Origin: Glossina fuscipes
Lineage: Eukaryota > Arthropoda > Insecta > Diptera > Glossinidae
Reading direction: 5' to 3'
DNA: 64,000 bases
NCBI RefSeq assembly: GCF_014805625.2
Contig: NW_023998491.1
Coordinates: 309,056-373,055, forward strand
The notes beneath the pieces were generated by a model. That model was not told the origin of the DNA, searched no databases, and saw nothing but the letters and a program-made list of their open reading frames with translations. Shown here in pieces: positions 1 through 13,500 of this stretch; position 1 is the first letter of the stretch; the number at the start of each line of letters is the position of its first letter. The position numbers were made by a program, and so were the translations under genes.

Positions 1-1235
1 GACAAAAAAAGTTTTCAGATTTAGTTTGAGTTAATTTAAGCAGATTTGCGTTTTCTTTTATTTATTTATTTTTTTTGGGTTTTCTTCTGTACTCGAGAAA
101 ATCATTCGTTACGTGTGTGATATAAAATGTGTCATTGAACATCGCTCGCCTGTAATCATAGCTTGACTAGATAATACTCAAAAGCAAATAACTGGAATCA
201 GTTAAACGATTCGCTTATGGTATGATATATATGTATTACCTATGTATTAAGAATGAATACTAATGTTGTTGCTATCATTATTTACACGAAGATCTTCTTC
301 ATTAATTCGGATGTGTTGTCGTCGAGTGTTGTGATGTGAAAGCGTTGTATGCCGACTAATAATAATAAACTGATAAGAGAATCGAGTATTGACTCTTCGT
401 ACTTCAATGTCGACTATGTATCAACATCGGATTTCTTACATCAACTCCTATATAGCGCTAGAAAGAAATGCAAGTCTATTGATTATTTTGGGGGTAGACT
501 GAGATATTTTTAATACGCGATTTTAGTATGGTAGCGCAGCAAGCAAGAAATCACTTTACCGAAACATAGGTAAGCAGCATAGGTCGCAGAATTAACACAA
601 TAGTTTCATTTTACTTCGTGTGGTAAGGGAATGTAATGTTTTGTGCGGATGTGTCCACAAGACTATGAAGAATATGCCTCTTCTTCGCTTTAGAATCGTT
701 TCTGCATTGATCTATTTATGTTTGTTTATATGTCCGTTTTATTTCCACCATTTCAAGTTTTATTCCCAACCCAATTTTCGAGGTATTTCGATAAAATATC
801 TTCAACCAAAATGGATGACATCCTACAACTGCTCCCCTTGTAATGCCCCGTGCTGTTGCAGAAGGCTTTACATAAAAAAAAATGTGCAATTTTTTATATA
901 TTTTTCGTCAAAACTCGTATTTTGGGTGGGATCATTTTTTGAATCCTCTCCTATTTAATTATTCTTGTAGAATATAAGCTTTTCTATGGTAACAATACCT
1001 AATTTTGAATTTGGTGAAGCGTAATAAATTCTTCGATGTGGAAATTAATTTCACTAAATCTCTCCTTTCCTCTTCTCTCGTGTAAGGGCGCCTTTGTAAA
1101 TCAAGCCTTACATGGCAATAACTTATAGTTTTCAATATTTTATGATCAGTGTGAGTAGTGATATCGGGCATTGAATAGCCGGCCTCGCGAATTGTAATAA
1201 GTAAACTTGCTTAGCTTTTTGTTTTATTATATTCG
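1..1235. other. Intergenic, nothing recognised
   Basis: AT-rich sequence. The short open frames (for example 620-958) lack ATG starts, conserved motifs or splice context. I see no supported feature before the SINE remnant at 1236. Confidence 0.5.
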
Positions 1236-1320
1236 AAAGGTCCGTAAGCGAAGAAACTCGACTAACAACTCAATGGTTATGGGTTCAAATCTCAGTCGCG
1301 GCAGAGTATATAATACTCAA
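1236..1320 (+). repeat. tRNA-derived SINE, 5' part only (copy 1)
   Basis: The segment contains CTCGACTAACAACTCAATGG followed by a B-box-like GGGTTCAAATCTC and then CGCGGCAGAGT. It aligns with the minus-strand copies at 31316-31485 and 49333-49512 across the tRNA-like head; the A-box side is eroded. After about 1320 the similarity stops, so the body is missing or diverged. Confidence 0.6.
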
Positions 1321-3169
1321 CAATATTTTTAAAAGTCTTCTTTTTTTTCTAAAGAAGCGTCGTCTAGAACCTAATATCCAATACTTGTAGAATTTGAAAC
1401 TTTGAAGGAAAACTTAATCAAGTACAAATTTAAACTTTTGATCAGGTTTGCTAGTCTAGCTAATTGGACGGTTATTGCTTGAGCTCAAGTTCATCTGCAT
1501 GCTGGCTTTATTTCTTGCAGCGGTGTTACTTATAAATTTTGCTAGTCTATTGTTGACTTGATCGGGTCTGAAGAGGTCTGAAATCAAGCGACTTGCAAAG
1601 CAATTATGAGTGATAATGCAAATGTAAACTCAATTGATCTCGAAAACGTGTAAGCTTTGCTTCCGTATACTCCAATAGTAAGTAAAAATTTCAAATATTC
1701 GAAAAATAATAAAAAATTTCGATGTATTTTCATTAAGAGGCTACAGCAAGCTTCAACAGGTCATAATAGTATTAGGATGAAATTAAATATGGCAAGAGTC
1801 CTTTAAGGGCTTCCATACTTCGATTTTTATACTTACGCCGGAGAATATATTAGACATGATTGATCATCTCATAAAACCAGGTATGGGTAATCACCGGCCC
1901 GTGATGTCATTGCGTTCGGCCAGCAACGTTTAAAATTCCAAATAATTCATTTGTCGCGCACAGCAATATTGCAAATAAAGAAAAGAGTTTGGACATTTCG
2001 GCGGGGTATAAAAATTAAAAGTTTTTGGCCCGCAGATGGAAAAGTTTCCCACCCTTGCATGAAACGTTACATCAACGTAGCTCGTAAAGTGTAGGAGATC
2101 TGTGTTCTTTGCGACAACTACTTTTAAGCTTAGCTATTGGCTTGATTTGCACTTGATTTATTGCTCTTCTCAGAATAAGTTCAAAGACCATATAAATCAC
2201 TTTCTGGGCATGCATGTAAATAACAAAAATCTGTTTCTTCCCATTTTTGAAATGATGACTTCAAAATTGCGTAGTTCTCAGTTTAGAATCGGTTAATTAT
2301 TATAATTTTCTTTAGTAATGTTTTGAAAACTTTGAAATTGGTTAAACTGAGTCAAGGACTTGCTTACAGATCAGCGGAATAGCTCAGGTGGGAGTGTTGG
2401 TGTATGTGATTTCTAGTTTGCATTGTTTACTTAGGTAGTCCTACAAACTAGGATAAAAATGTGGTTTGATATATCGAGTGAATGAATTTGCGCTCCTTGT
2501 TTCAATCCAATGTCTTACATACGCCCAATAAGAGCGAAAATGACTTCTGTCTTCCTTTTTTAATTAATCGAACGTTGCGATTAAGATTCTTGTCTTGCAA
2601 TTTTATAACTTTATTCATCTTCTTCTCCGAGATAAATGAGATAATTAAAGAAAAGCGACAAATCTACTCAAACGCTTTAGGAATAAATCTGAAGATGCTT
2701 TTCTAAAGGCAGAGGAATACTAGCCTCGACATTCATTGTTTTTCTGTTTCCTTTTTTTCTTTCTAATATTAAATTTGTTTTTGTTTTTATTTTTTTGTAT
2801 TTATCTTATATTTCATTTTTTATCATCTTTTCTGGTTGCATACATACATATGTAAATTATCTAAAATTTGTGTGTTTATGTGTTAACTTTTTGTAACATT
2901 CTTGGCACAGAGTAAGAGAAGACCGAAGTAATAGAGTGAAAGAAGAAAATTTTCTTCCGCATTTTATTGCACGAAGCTTTTTCTCCGTGTTCCTTTGCGA
3001 TATGTAACGACTGCTACTTGCGTTACATTATTAAATGGACTGTTGTGGATCTTCTCACACTCATCTCTCAGATTTTGCGGCTATGTTCGCTTTATCAAAA
3101 GCTTTGAAAAAGTCAACAGAAAGCTTCAGAGACACTACAAACCATGTGTATCCTTAATTGGCATCAAAT

Positions 3170-3430
3170 TTTAAGCCGATCTGGGCATTGTTAACCTAAC
3201 CGTCGCCTAACCGTCCGTCTGTTACTTGGCTAGTTTATTTATTCGTTCGTCTATCCATCATTACTTCTGTTTTTTCGAACATCCGTCTGTCCTCCCGTTT
3301 GACTATCTACCCTTCTTCTCCCCCTCCCCACTTCCTATGTCTGTCCCTCCCTCTTTTCGTCCGACCATCTAACCGTCACTCGACCTGTTCGCCCATCCGT
3401 CGGTCTTTAGGCATGCGTGTCCGCCTTTGT
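3170..3430 (+). repeat. GTCY/CCGT-rich stretch, degraded internal minisatellite
   Basis: Runs of CCGTCCGTCTG, CGTCTATCCATC and CCGTCTGTCCTCCCG recur over about 250 bp. These are the same 4 bp words that sit inside repeat families A and B. Flanking parts of those families were not clearly recognised. It creates overlapping spurious open frames on both strands. Confidence 0.5.
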
Positions 3431-4268
3431 GTGATAGACGATTCTAGTCTTTCAAATTTTAAATCGGTGCAAGCATGTTCGCACGTCGGCCTGCGTACCT
3501 TCCGTGGTAATATTAGCTTCAAATTTGGCGAAAACGTTATAAGTGCCGTCGCTCGAAATGCGATGCATTGATCAAATGCCATACACCGTAAACCAAGAAT
3601 ACCTTCTTTTCTACAAAGTCAGACGAAACTGTTTTATTAACTTATTACACGTAAACTACACTTCATACAGTGATAAAAATTGCTAGCTCTGTAAATATGA
3701 AGAAAATAGGCCGCACCCAGTGTTTTTTTTTTTATACGATAAACGTAGTGATTCGGCCACATCTGTATATAATATCTGTATGTAAATCTTTTCCTCAGCT
3801 TTGATTTTAATGAACTGAGTTTGAAAGTGTCAGCGATAATCGTAGAGGAAACTTTGCACACAAATGGTGAACAATTTTCGCTTTTCAGAAAACTTATATG
3901 TAAAAACATAAATCACGAGGGATAAGTTTTTTTTTGTCTAGCTAGCTATTAAAGTGTGTTCTTAAGGATGTTCCTAAAGACGATCTTTTATGTGGATTTC
4001 AATTGCAATAAATTTCAACACTATTTGTCTCTATCCGTTGCTCTTAGTCGTTTGAAGCGAAGACTTGTCTTCTCAGCTCTTGTCAGCTTTTCTTGTTAAC
4101 TTCCAGTTCTCTTACTCTGTGCTTTTGTAGGTTGAAAGTTTGTATTCTCATCTATATGTGTTCATATTTCTTGAAATGTATTTTGTTTTGACTTTAAGTC
4201 ACTATCACATTATAAGAAATGATAAAAAGAAATTAATATATAATAAAATTTTTTAAAAGCAATATTAC

Positions 4269-4301
<33 letters not shown>

Positions 4302-4306
4302 TAATA
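4269..4306 (+). repeat. (AAT)n microsatellite
   Basis: About a dozen ATA/AAT units, interrupted once near the 3' end by AACAATAAT. The surrounding 3430-4590 is otherwise unremarkable AT-rich sequence. Confidence 0.9.
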
Positions 4307-4589
4307 TCAAAGAGTTACCCAGGGTAAGCTGACTAATGTGTTTTCAATTATTTGTGATAACAAGTGCAATACTTTTTCGTTTAAATTAATTGTAACTTAA
4401 ATTTGTTTATTTCAAATATTATTAGATCTTTAAATAACAAATTGCCAACTTTCTTTCCTCTTCTTAAACACAAACACTCATCTTTGTCCAAGTTTTATAT
4501 CGTATGCAGTAAAAGCCTCTTAGGCGAGTTGCTATTAAAAGTTGTAAGGAAATCGTAGTCGGTCGCGGCCGAATCTTTCATATGCTATA

Positions 4590-5165
4590 ACATTGTTTGG
4601 GTGTGGTTGATTTATTCTATTTTCGTAGAATAATTTTGTCGAGATTTATATAGTATACCTGTGGTAAAGCAAAAAATACACGGAAAGCAATGGTATTCTC
4701 AGTTTTGGCTGTATAGACATGTGAGCGTGATAGGCGCGCACTTTGTCTTGGTTGCGGCAATTTGAATTTTATTTGAAAATTTTTAGACGATATTTTCATT
4801 TTTGCAAACAAGAGATAGCCTATCACAGGCAAAACATAATAGGACAGACGGACAGATGGACATACAAACTTGAGTGTATTCCGAATTTGTACCTGGCCAA
4901 GAGTTTATAAACTTTGTGCAGTTTTTGAAGCTGGCTTCCGCGCATTAGAATGGTATTGGTCAATATTTTACATTTTCGTACATGTAACCTACAGAATATC
5001 CGTTCAAATCTTTATAGATCTGCCGTAGTTTAAAAGTCATGAGCAAAAAACGAATTCTTTATTTCTCTTTTAAAGCATACATGTTCTCAGTTCATGTGGT
5101 ACTCTAGGCGTTTGGCCTTTGGCCGATTTGACCCATTTTTGTTCGATGATAATGATATAAAAACG
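4590..5165 (-). mobile_element. Family A (INE-1/mini-me-like) non-autonomous element
   Basis: On the minus strand it contains AAATTCGGAATACACTCAAG followed by ATGTCCATCTGTCCGTCTG, which matches the second core of family A (compare 22090-22140 and 39420-39490 on the plus strand). Near 5040-5150 it contains the block around ACTGAGAACATG and TTTTTTGCTC, also family A. Boundaries are approximate. Confidence 0.6.
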
Positions 5166-5174
5166 AGCCCTCAA

Positions 5175-6960
5175 GTTTTATTTGGTTGACGTTACTCGAT
5201 TGGCTCGATGGGCTTTACATTCATTGTATTTGAAACGAAATGTAGGCGATATCATCAATGTGCATATAACAGAATACCGCTATCGACTACCATCAACCCA
5301 ATTCAACAAGACTTCGTTAACAAGAACCATTAATCCGATTTATGCTTGATAACGAGAATCGTAAGCCGACTCCAGTTTCATGCGCTACAGACTTTAGAAC
5401 ATTTCAAGGCGACATACCGCAACTAATGCTAAATGGATTAATGATTGGAGCCTTCATGTCCGTTAATAGGGTTCAAAGCCTTGACGAACATTTGATCGAT
5501 ATTTCGCCCACAATATAACTGCAATATATAAGATTCAAAATGATGATCTTTTTCTTTTTTTTAATTTTAAAAAATATCATTTTTAAGGAAAGACATTTTA
5601 TTTTTTGGAATTTCGTCATACTTTTTATAAATATGTTCCCTTTCCTTTTTTTTATACTCGGTACAGTGAGTCATCTGTTGTTGATATATTCGCTCTTTTT
5701 GTCTTTTCGTTTCTTTCTCCTAAACATGGAATAAAAAAACAAATTTCTTTGGTAAAAAATTTCTGCGAGAAATCGTTCACTTTTGTATTGATATCGTAGA
5801 AAAAGCAAAGCTAAAGGTTAGTAAATGTGACTGCTTAGAGACGGTGTTTCGGCATGGACAATGAGTACGGGTTTAAAATTGTCTCATGATCATTTTGATT
5901 TTGGACAGACTTTTCTGAAATTTAATTAATGCAAATATCCATACTTTGGTATCAAAATCGAAACACTGTTCTGGAACATGGAAACTATTCAGACAGTTGA
6001 CGGATCCTATTTGCGAACAACGGCAACAGTTCTATAAGCAATTTGTGACCCAAGACCTTATTAACCGGTTAACCGTGTATACGTGCTATAATGTTATGTA
6101 CCGTCCATCCGTCCGGTTCGGATGTCTTCATAAAATTTTATGATTATGAATTTGTAGTTGCCACTTTGTCAATTTCATATTACATATACCTTGCGTACAA
6201 CGAGTATACTCGTGCGAAGCAAATGAAATGCACGTTTTTTGGTTAATAAGCAAATATCGTGTAGATGCCAGATGTTCATGTGCTTTCATTTCATTGGCAA
6301 TTATGCATTTTATGATCTAATAATTTTGTAAATATATATCAACTGTACTCGAATTTTAATTTTAACTTGTTTTGTTTTTGGTGTTTGTGTTTTCTTTACC
6401 TTTTTTTTGTTTGTTTGTTTGTTTTTTTGTTTTTTTTTTTTTTTTTTGGCTGGTGTGTATATCGGTTTGGCAGTGTGTGTAAACCTACAAAATTGACGTT
6501 TTTTGTTTTTTTTTTTTTTTTTTTGAGAGTTAGTAAAAGCTTGTGGATTTCATTTCTTTAACAAGTGCCGCTAATAGACAGATCTAAGGTGCGTTCCAGG
6601 AATAAACGTAACGAAAAACATATAAAATAATTTACATAAAATTATATGTGTTTGTGTGCTTTAACAACCTTTTGTTTTTTTTGTTATATTTTTAATTCCG
6701 TTAAAAGCAAAGAGTAAAATAAATTATATAATTAAATGAAGATTTATACGTGAAATTTGTGGAAACATTGCAGGTACCTTAACAACAACTGGGAATGTGT
6801 GCATAAGATTACTAAAAATTTATCTTAATTCACTTAATTCACTTAAATATAAGCGTTAAAGTTTAAAATGTTTCGTTTCCTGTTTTTGTGGCTTCGTTTT
6901 ACACAATTAAAGCTTAAAAATTAAAATATATTTTAAAAATTATCTCTTTACACTTAATAA
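5175..6960. other. 3' flank of FLVCR, no gene seen
   Basis: AT-rich with several T runs (6425-6448, 6506-6524). The open frames here are produced by T-rich stretches. Part of it next to 7247 may be FLVCR 3' UTR, but I could not place a polyadenylation site. Confidence 0.5.
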
Positions 6961-6968
6961 TAACAATA

Positions 6969-6972
<4 letters not shown>

Positions 6973-7006
<34 letters not shown>
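6973..7006 (+). repeat. (AT)n microsatellite
   Basis: An uninterrupted run of about 17 TA units, followed by A-rich sequence, 240 bp downstream of the FLVCR stop codon and therefore possibly within its 3' UTR. Confidence 0.9.
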
Positions 7007-7009
<3 letters not shown>

Positions 7010-7247
7010 AAAAAAAAAATTTAAATAAAAAATAAAAAAAAATTATTTGGCGATATTACGATTTTGTTTAATTAACACAATATCCTTCCTTGATCCGATA
7101 TCCGCATAAGCGAGCATGTAAGAATTGAAAACCTCAAACTTTTCGAAATCTGAATTCTTTCTCTTCTTCTTTTTCTTCTTCTTTTTCTTATCCGTCTTTT
7201 TTCATCATCATGTGTTATTGTGTTATTTAAACAAAATCTTCTTTAAC

Positions 7248-7530
7248 CTATGGATTTTGTTGTTTATCATTGATTTGGGCATTTTGGCGACGCAAATCGG
7301 AACTAATAAAAGCAGTGATAATAGTGCCAGCAATCAGCATAATAGCCATAGTGACATTGGCCACCACATCGCTGAAATCGCTAAGCAACCACGAATACAT
7401 TGATGTGAAAATAATACCGAAAACTTGTGAGGACGCATTCAATAGACCGGAAGATGTACCTTCCGGTTCGGGGAATGTTAATTCGGCAGCAAATTCAAAG
7501 CCCACTGGCAAATAGCCCGTCATAAAGAAG
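7248..7530 (-). CDS. FLVCR: FLVCR terminal coding exon (membrane segments 11 and 12, stop)
   Basis: Residues 381-474. It starts [18 protein letters not shown] and continues with the [12 protein letters not shown] stretch, helix 11 ([16 protein letters not shown]), helix 12 ([17 protein letters not shown]) and a short polar tail ([16 protein letters not shown]). TAG is at 7250-7248. I saw no canonical AATAAA close downstream on this strand, so the 3' UTR end is not placed. Confidence 0.96.
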
Positions 7531-10500
7531 CTGCAATAAATGTTAACGATAATAACAATATAACAACAAGAATGGTAATAACAATAACAAAAAAAAAAAA
7601 AAAGAAACAAATCTGTTTGTTTAGACGAAAAAAAAAAAAAAACACTTCTTGTGGCACTCATGCACGCAGACAGGCCAGCATTCATACAAAGTAAGTTTTG
7701 TTTGTTTGCGTTTTTTTTTTTTTTTTGAAAAGTAGTCAAGAACTAAAGCACAACAATCAACAAATGTTCGCAATTGCAGAAATGATTGCATGAACCGGAC
7801 TTATCGCTGATGCCACACGCACTCTCTCCATCCACACACACGCACGCATATTTAATCAAACCAAAAAAAAAGAGGATAGGAAAAATAAAACTTACCCAAG
7901 CAATGATGCCGTTATATAAACTACTACAATACTTCCGGTATCCAGTGTAAAAGCGAATACCCACATGCCGACCATTGAAAAAGCATAAACTCCTAAAGTC
8001 GTTTCTCTGCGAACAGATTACAAAAACAAAAAGTAAAATGAAAAGTGCATTAAAGAGGAAGAATTCTCTTGTGTTTAAAGCGAGAAATAAGCAATTAGGC
8101 TTATGTGCTTTAAGTCTCTCTATGAGAATTCTAACAAGAATTTTAGTTACTTCTTAAAAAAAAAAATTTTTTTTTGAAAATTATTAAAAAAGAAAATATT
8201 ATAGAAAATTAAAATAAAAAGAGAAATTTCTTAAAAATATTTTTACAGAATTTTCGCAATTTTCTAGAGATTTTTATGCAAAAGATTGACAAGCAAGAAA
8301 GTAAGCAAGCACTATACTGGATCAGGTGCTACCACCCCACCACCGTATAGCGGATCAGGTCCTATGCCACCGTAAAATTTATTCATATCATAGAAGGCGT
8401 GAACACAAGAATGAAAGACGGACGGATGGACAGACAAACTTAGATCAATTCAGAGAGTGATTCTGCGTCGATCGGTATAATAAAAAATTTCTCATGCCCC
8501 TTTTGGATGGGTGTTATATACATTCGCACAAACTTAATTTGCTCCCTTACTTAAACCCAAGTATATCGCACGTTTATCAATTTTTACGTATAGTCTTGTC
8601 ATTCCCTATACATATTACGAGCTAACCGTAGTTTAAATTATATTTACGTATTCTTGTTTTAATATTGGTTAGCAGTTGTAGAGCCACAGTTGCCTGTGTT
8701 AATATTTGAAGAAAGTCAACTGACGTATTTCGAATGTAATCAATTAAACGATTGGCAACGTCAAATTGATTTTGAACTGAGGCATAGAGGTGAAGATTGC
8801 ACATTATCTTCTTTGTGGATCGAACGGTCGTCGGAATAACATCACCGGAACGTTACAGTTACCCATAATCATCCATAGACAAATTACTCGTAGAAGAACT
8901 CACTAGGTTTAATTTCTTTAACTGACCGCCTGAAGAGACCGACAGTGATAGGCGATAGACCGAGATACATAAACTTCACATACATAAACCTCAATAGGAT
9001 TCAGTCGTTTATTTTAAGCCGTGAGGCTACGGTAGAAGTCATACTTTCGCAAAATTCCAAGATAAGTTATTATATGAAGCATAATCATTAGATACTCCTC
9101 CGACACATATACATTATGGCGGATAGATGTTGAGTTAGGTGAAGGAAATGCTATGGGAAGAATATCAGTCTCTTTTTTTTAGTAAAGGTTTAATCGAGTA
9201 TTAGAATTCTCTACTTATGCAAGCAACAACGTCTGGAAGAGCCGCTGAGTCATGGTCTGTTAACAGAATTAAATAACTTTTCCGAAAAGAAAAAATTTGA
9301 ATCTTCACACTATGTACCACAAGTAATGTAGGGCAGCATATATATTCTTGATCAGCATTAAATTCTAAATCGATTTAACCATGTACGTCTGTCATCTGTA
9401 TAATGTTTGTCGTCAACATTCTTCTGGCCGCAAAAATGAAGCTATCGACTTCACATTTCGCAGAAATATAGAAAGTTGTTGGGCGCGTTGGTATTGAAAA
9501 TGGGACAAATCGGTGAGAGGACAAATCCACAGCACCACGTAAACTGAGAAGTCCTCCGTGTAAAACATTGATTTTTTGCTCACTGTTTATAAACTATAGC
9601 AGATAAATGTACAAAAATTTGAACACATGTTCCTCGACCGATACTGTACAAAAATGGAAAAAATTGGACCCTCCTACCCAATATCATAGTGCAACAAAAT
9701 GTAAGTTTTTTTCCAATATCTTTACAAGGGACAAAAACCAAAAACCCTTTAAAGTATATTAATTGTTCGCCAATTTCAAATTTGGAATACCACTAACCAT
9801 GTCCATCCATCCGTCTGTCCATCTGTATGGTTGCGCAATTGTGTAGTATTTGTGGTAAACATTCTCCCGTTAGCGAAAATGAGGTGGACCAAACTTTTCA
9901 AAGGACAGGCCTACAACCACGCCCACGCGCCTATGCGACAAAAACTTTTATTTTGAAAATAGAAAAGATCAGTCGCGCCCACTCCACATTGGAGGACATG
10001 AAGATTTAGTTATTTTACTTTTTTTGTTTTTTTGTAAGGTAACGTTGATGGGTATAAGAGGTTCGGTCAGGACCGAACTTAATTTTCTTGCTTGTTCACT
10101 TCTTTCGCAAACATAATTGTAATTTTTTAAGTTTCGATTAACTTTGTAAATAACAAAGCTTTCGCTCTCTCTCCCTCACTCTCTCTCTCTTTTAACTGTT
10201 TGAGAAGTCTTATCGAATTGTAAGGTCATAATAAGCTGCCTTTTACGGGGCAGTTGATCATCCCAAGCCATAGAGACGGCTGCTAACTTGGCTTAACTAA
10301 CTGAAATTGTTGCCAAGGATTTGGAGTTAATAAGTCTAGGTTTGGTTATGCAAAACGATTTCAATCTGTGTTCTTAAGCATGGAATTACTGTCTGGAATT
10401 ACTGGAACAACTGTCCTAAATTTGTTGATGATTATCTTTGTCTGTTCGCATCAAATAATATTTAAATTATTGTTCGATTTGATTTTTATTCACTTACTTG

Positions 10501-13500
10501 AATTTATGACTTTTATCAAGAATGATACCCGATACCACGGAGCCTAACATTCCCGATAAAACAATGGATAAACCAATACGACCTGTATCGATTTCATGGC
10601 CAGGATAATATTTAAGAACCACCTGAAAAAGGAAAGGAATACATGCTTACGATTAATTGAAAGGCATAACAATATTAGTGGATAAGATCCTGCTGTCAGA
10701 TTAGTAAGATTAGATTAAGAAGAAAGAAAATTGTACAGTAATTACCGGATTAAGTAAAGTTGATATGGCGTAGAAGACACCGACATTCATACCGTACGAG
10801 ATCAATAGTAATATATAATTAACGTTAGTTATTAGATTCTTAAGCGATTGCATAAAAGTAATTTGATTTTCTGCCTCCTCCGAACCAGGACCAGCAACTT
10901 TTTGTGCAGCCGAGGGTGGTGTAGGTGGTTTGGCTTGGAAAACTGTCGTATAAGGCGAAGCAAGCAAGCAAAAAAAAAATAAAAATAAATAAATAAACAA
11001 CAACAAAAAAACAAGAGAAAAAAAAAATTCCATTGCAAGTGTTAGTAGATTTTTTTTCGAAAAATAACAAAACACTTTTAATTGTCCGTTAGTCATGCAT
11101 GTTTATGTATGGTAGATACGTATGTGCCGTTTGCTCGTGTGTTCGTAAGCAATTTTTTACATTTTTTTTTACTTACACAGCACTATCAAGATGAATAGGA
11201 CTGTAGTTAAACCCGCAACATAGTTGAACATCCATTGTAAATCATTTCCGATAACATTGAGATCGTCAGAGTTGGCCACCAGCATAGGCGGCAAAACGAA
11301 ACCGATGGCTATACCCAGCTGTAAATAAAATTGAAAGAAAATAAAAGAGAAATGTTAAAAAAAAAAACAAAAATAAAAATAAAAATAAAGAAAAAAACAA
11401 ACGTTTTTTATGGTTACTTCACTTGGATAGAATATCGCTTTGAAAAAATACTTTATATGACCGTGAACGTAAATTTTTCTCTTTTTTTTTTTTTTTTACT
11501 TTCTTTGGTGGGTGTAAACGTGTATGGCATTTAATAGTCGTCGTATCACTTTACGCACTCTCTGCGAAATTTATTTATTGAGCTATAAACAAATGAAATT
11601 TTTATCCTTTACTAAATTGTTAACTGGGCAATGCCTTCCTATATGTGTGACATTTTCTTTTGCACGTCATATACATTGACGGACGTTACAGCGTGAAAAT
11701 CGTGACACAAGTGATATATGGATAGTCGATGAATGAAGTACGAAAGAGACGACGAAACAACGTATGATTTTTATTAAGTATTTTGGCTATGGATTAAAGA
11801 ACCGAAAACTTTTGCATATTTAAAGTAACATATTTCACTTGTGACTTTAGTCCGTGGAGAGGCTATATGAAACATAAAGGACAGGCAAGAAATATTGAAA
11901 GTCAGAAAATTTTCTGTCATTCTACTCTTTAATGATTTTTGATAGACATAATGCTGTGTTCAAAAAGTATGACCAATCAATTTTTTTTCTTTTTTAAATC
12001 TATTTCGTCGCCGTCAAAGTAATCCTTAAATTTGCGTAAAGGTTTGGCCCGGCGGAAGGAACATCACGATAATCGAAGAAAACTGTTTTAAGTGACTTTG
12101 GCGAGGTTTTTTCGGTCTTGGCTCACCATTTGCACGATATTCACTCGATTGATCTATTGGTTTCGGGTTTTATGCATAGATCTAAGTCTAATCTCCCGTA
12201 ATAATGCCTTTCATGACCCATTGATAGTCAGAAATGATCTCCTCGCAAACATTGAAAAAATCGGGAAAAAAATAGTTTTTGAGTCATGCGAAACTAAGCG
12301 CAGGGAAAATGCTAATGACGTTTATGACGTAACATTTGACACTGATGTCTGTCCCAGTGCTTTTTATTTATTTTACAAAAATATATATCTGATATTCGAT
12401 AAACCCGGGCAATTTATCTCGAATATTGGTCTTACTATTTGATCACATTACTGCATATTTTTTTTAATCCAGAATGTTTTGAAATGGATTCTTCTTATTG
12501 ACTTTTTCATTCTGGACGAAGAGGTTTTCCTTATTAATATGTTTAATAAAAAATTTGAAAACATTTAGAAATTCCCCCAACTTCTCAACAACTTATCATT
12601 ACTTCTATTTGCATTTACTGGTTTCCCATTATCATCTTTAATTGAGACGTCTTGATGTCCGCAATCAAAAACCTATGCAAATAACTAGGCTGCTAGCGTT
12701 TGTGCACTCAGCAGTATTTCTGCTTACACTTACAAGGCATTTGTCACTATTCTTCTAATTGTCTTACATATACTCAAGCTATACCATTAGTTAGTTAGCC
12801 AGTCATCCTTAACGGTTGGTGAACTAATTTTACTTACAAGACGTAGCTTTTTCTTTCTTTTCGGAAACATCTTATTATGTTTAACGTTAATTAAAGATTT
12901 ATTTTGCGATGTTTTTTTTTATGTATTGGAGAGACATAAATACCCTTATATAGATAACAATTATGAGCATAAATAAATGGAAACAAGTGAAGACATTATA
13001 GTAGGACAGGGCCCGACATTTAATACCGTACACCATTTCGCTTAATTATGCATATAAATACTTTTGGAAACAACTAAAAACATAATAGTTGGGCTAGGCC
13101 GATCCTTTAACCCTACCCAATATTGTTTAATACAATTTGTCTTAATTATAAAACACAAAAATTATATCTTGTGTCTATATAAAGGCACATTTTTCGTGTG
13201 CGTATTTATGATGAAGCGGGTTCAAAACGCAACCCAATGTAATACAAGTTTAATCCTTAGGGCAGGATCTAAAAATAGGTGTAGATGGTTCAAATTTTCT
13301 AGAATTAATTTTTGTATGAAATTACTATTACGGGTCGATTTCCATCACGATATATTAAAACTGAGACTTTTGTGCTCTGCAAAGCTTTAACTTTCGTGAA
13401 ACTCCTTATTAGGTTGGGATGCAAAAAATAAGCCAGGATGGTCCAAATTTGGCACAGTTAATTTTTTTAAGTTAAATTACTGTAGTTGTCTTATGAATTT

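Larger units (their letters stand above)
8007..10497 (-). other. FLVCR: Intron 8 of the FLVCR gene
   Basis: 2491 bp between exons 8 and 9. It holds a minus-strand family B fragment near 8300-8560, a plus-strand family A element (9330-10102) and a short CT-rich run near 10162-10192. The piece 8560-9330 has no recognisable content. Confidence 0.88.

Noticed and set aside
3299..3582. Overlapping plus and minus frames of 68-90 codons
   Set aside because: Both come from the GTCY-rich repeat stretch; no conserved protein features.
7248..7739. Single 163-codon gene on the minus strand
   Set aside because: Only 7530-7248 is coding; the upstream part is intron 9 read through an A/T-rich acceptor region, shown by the acceptor TTGCAG at 7531-7536 and the match to exon 9.
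12092..12442. 116-codon plus-strand frame as a gene
   Set aside because: Antisense to a mariner transposase relic; no motif of its own.
13064..13390. 108-codon plus-strand frame
   Set aside because: Within a minus-oriented long family B element; not conserved as a frame in other copies.
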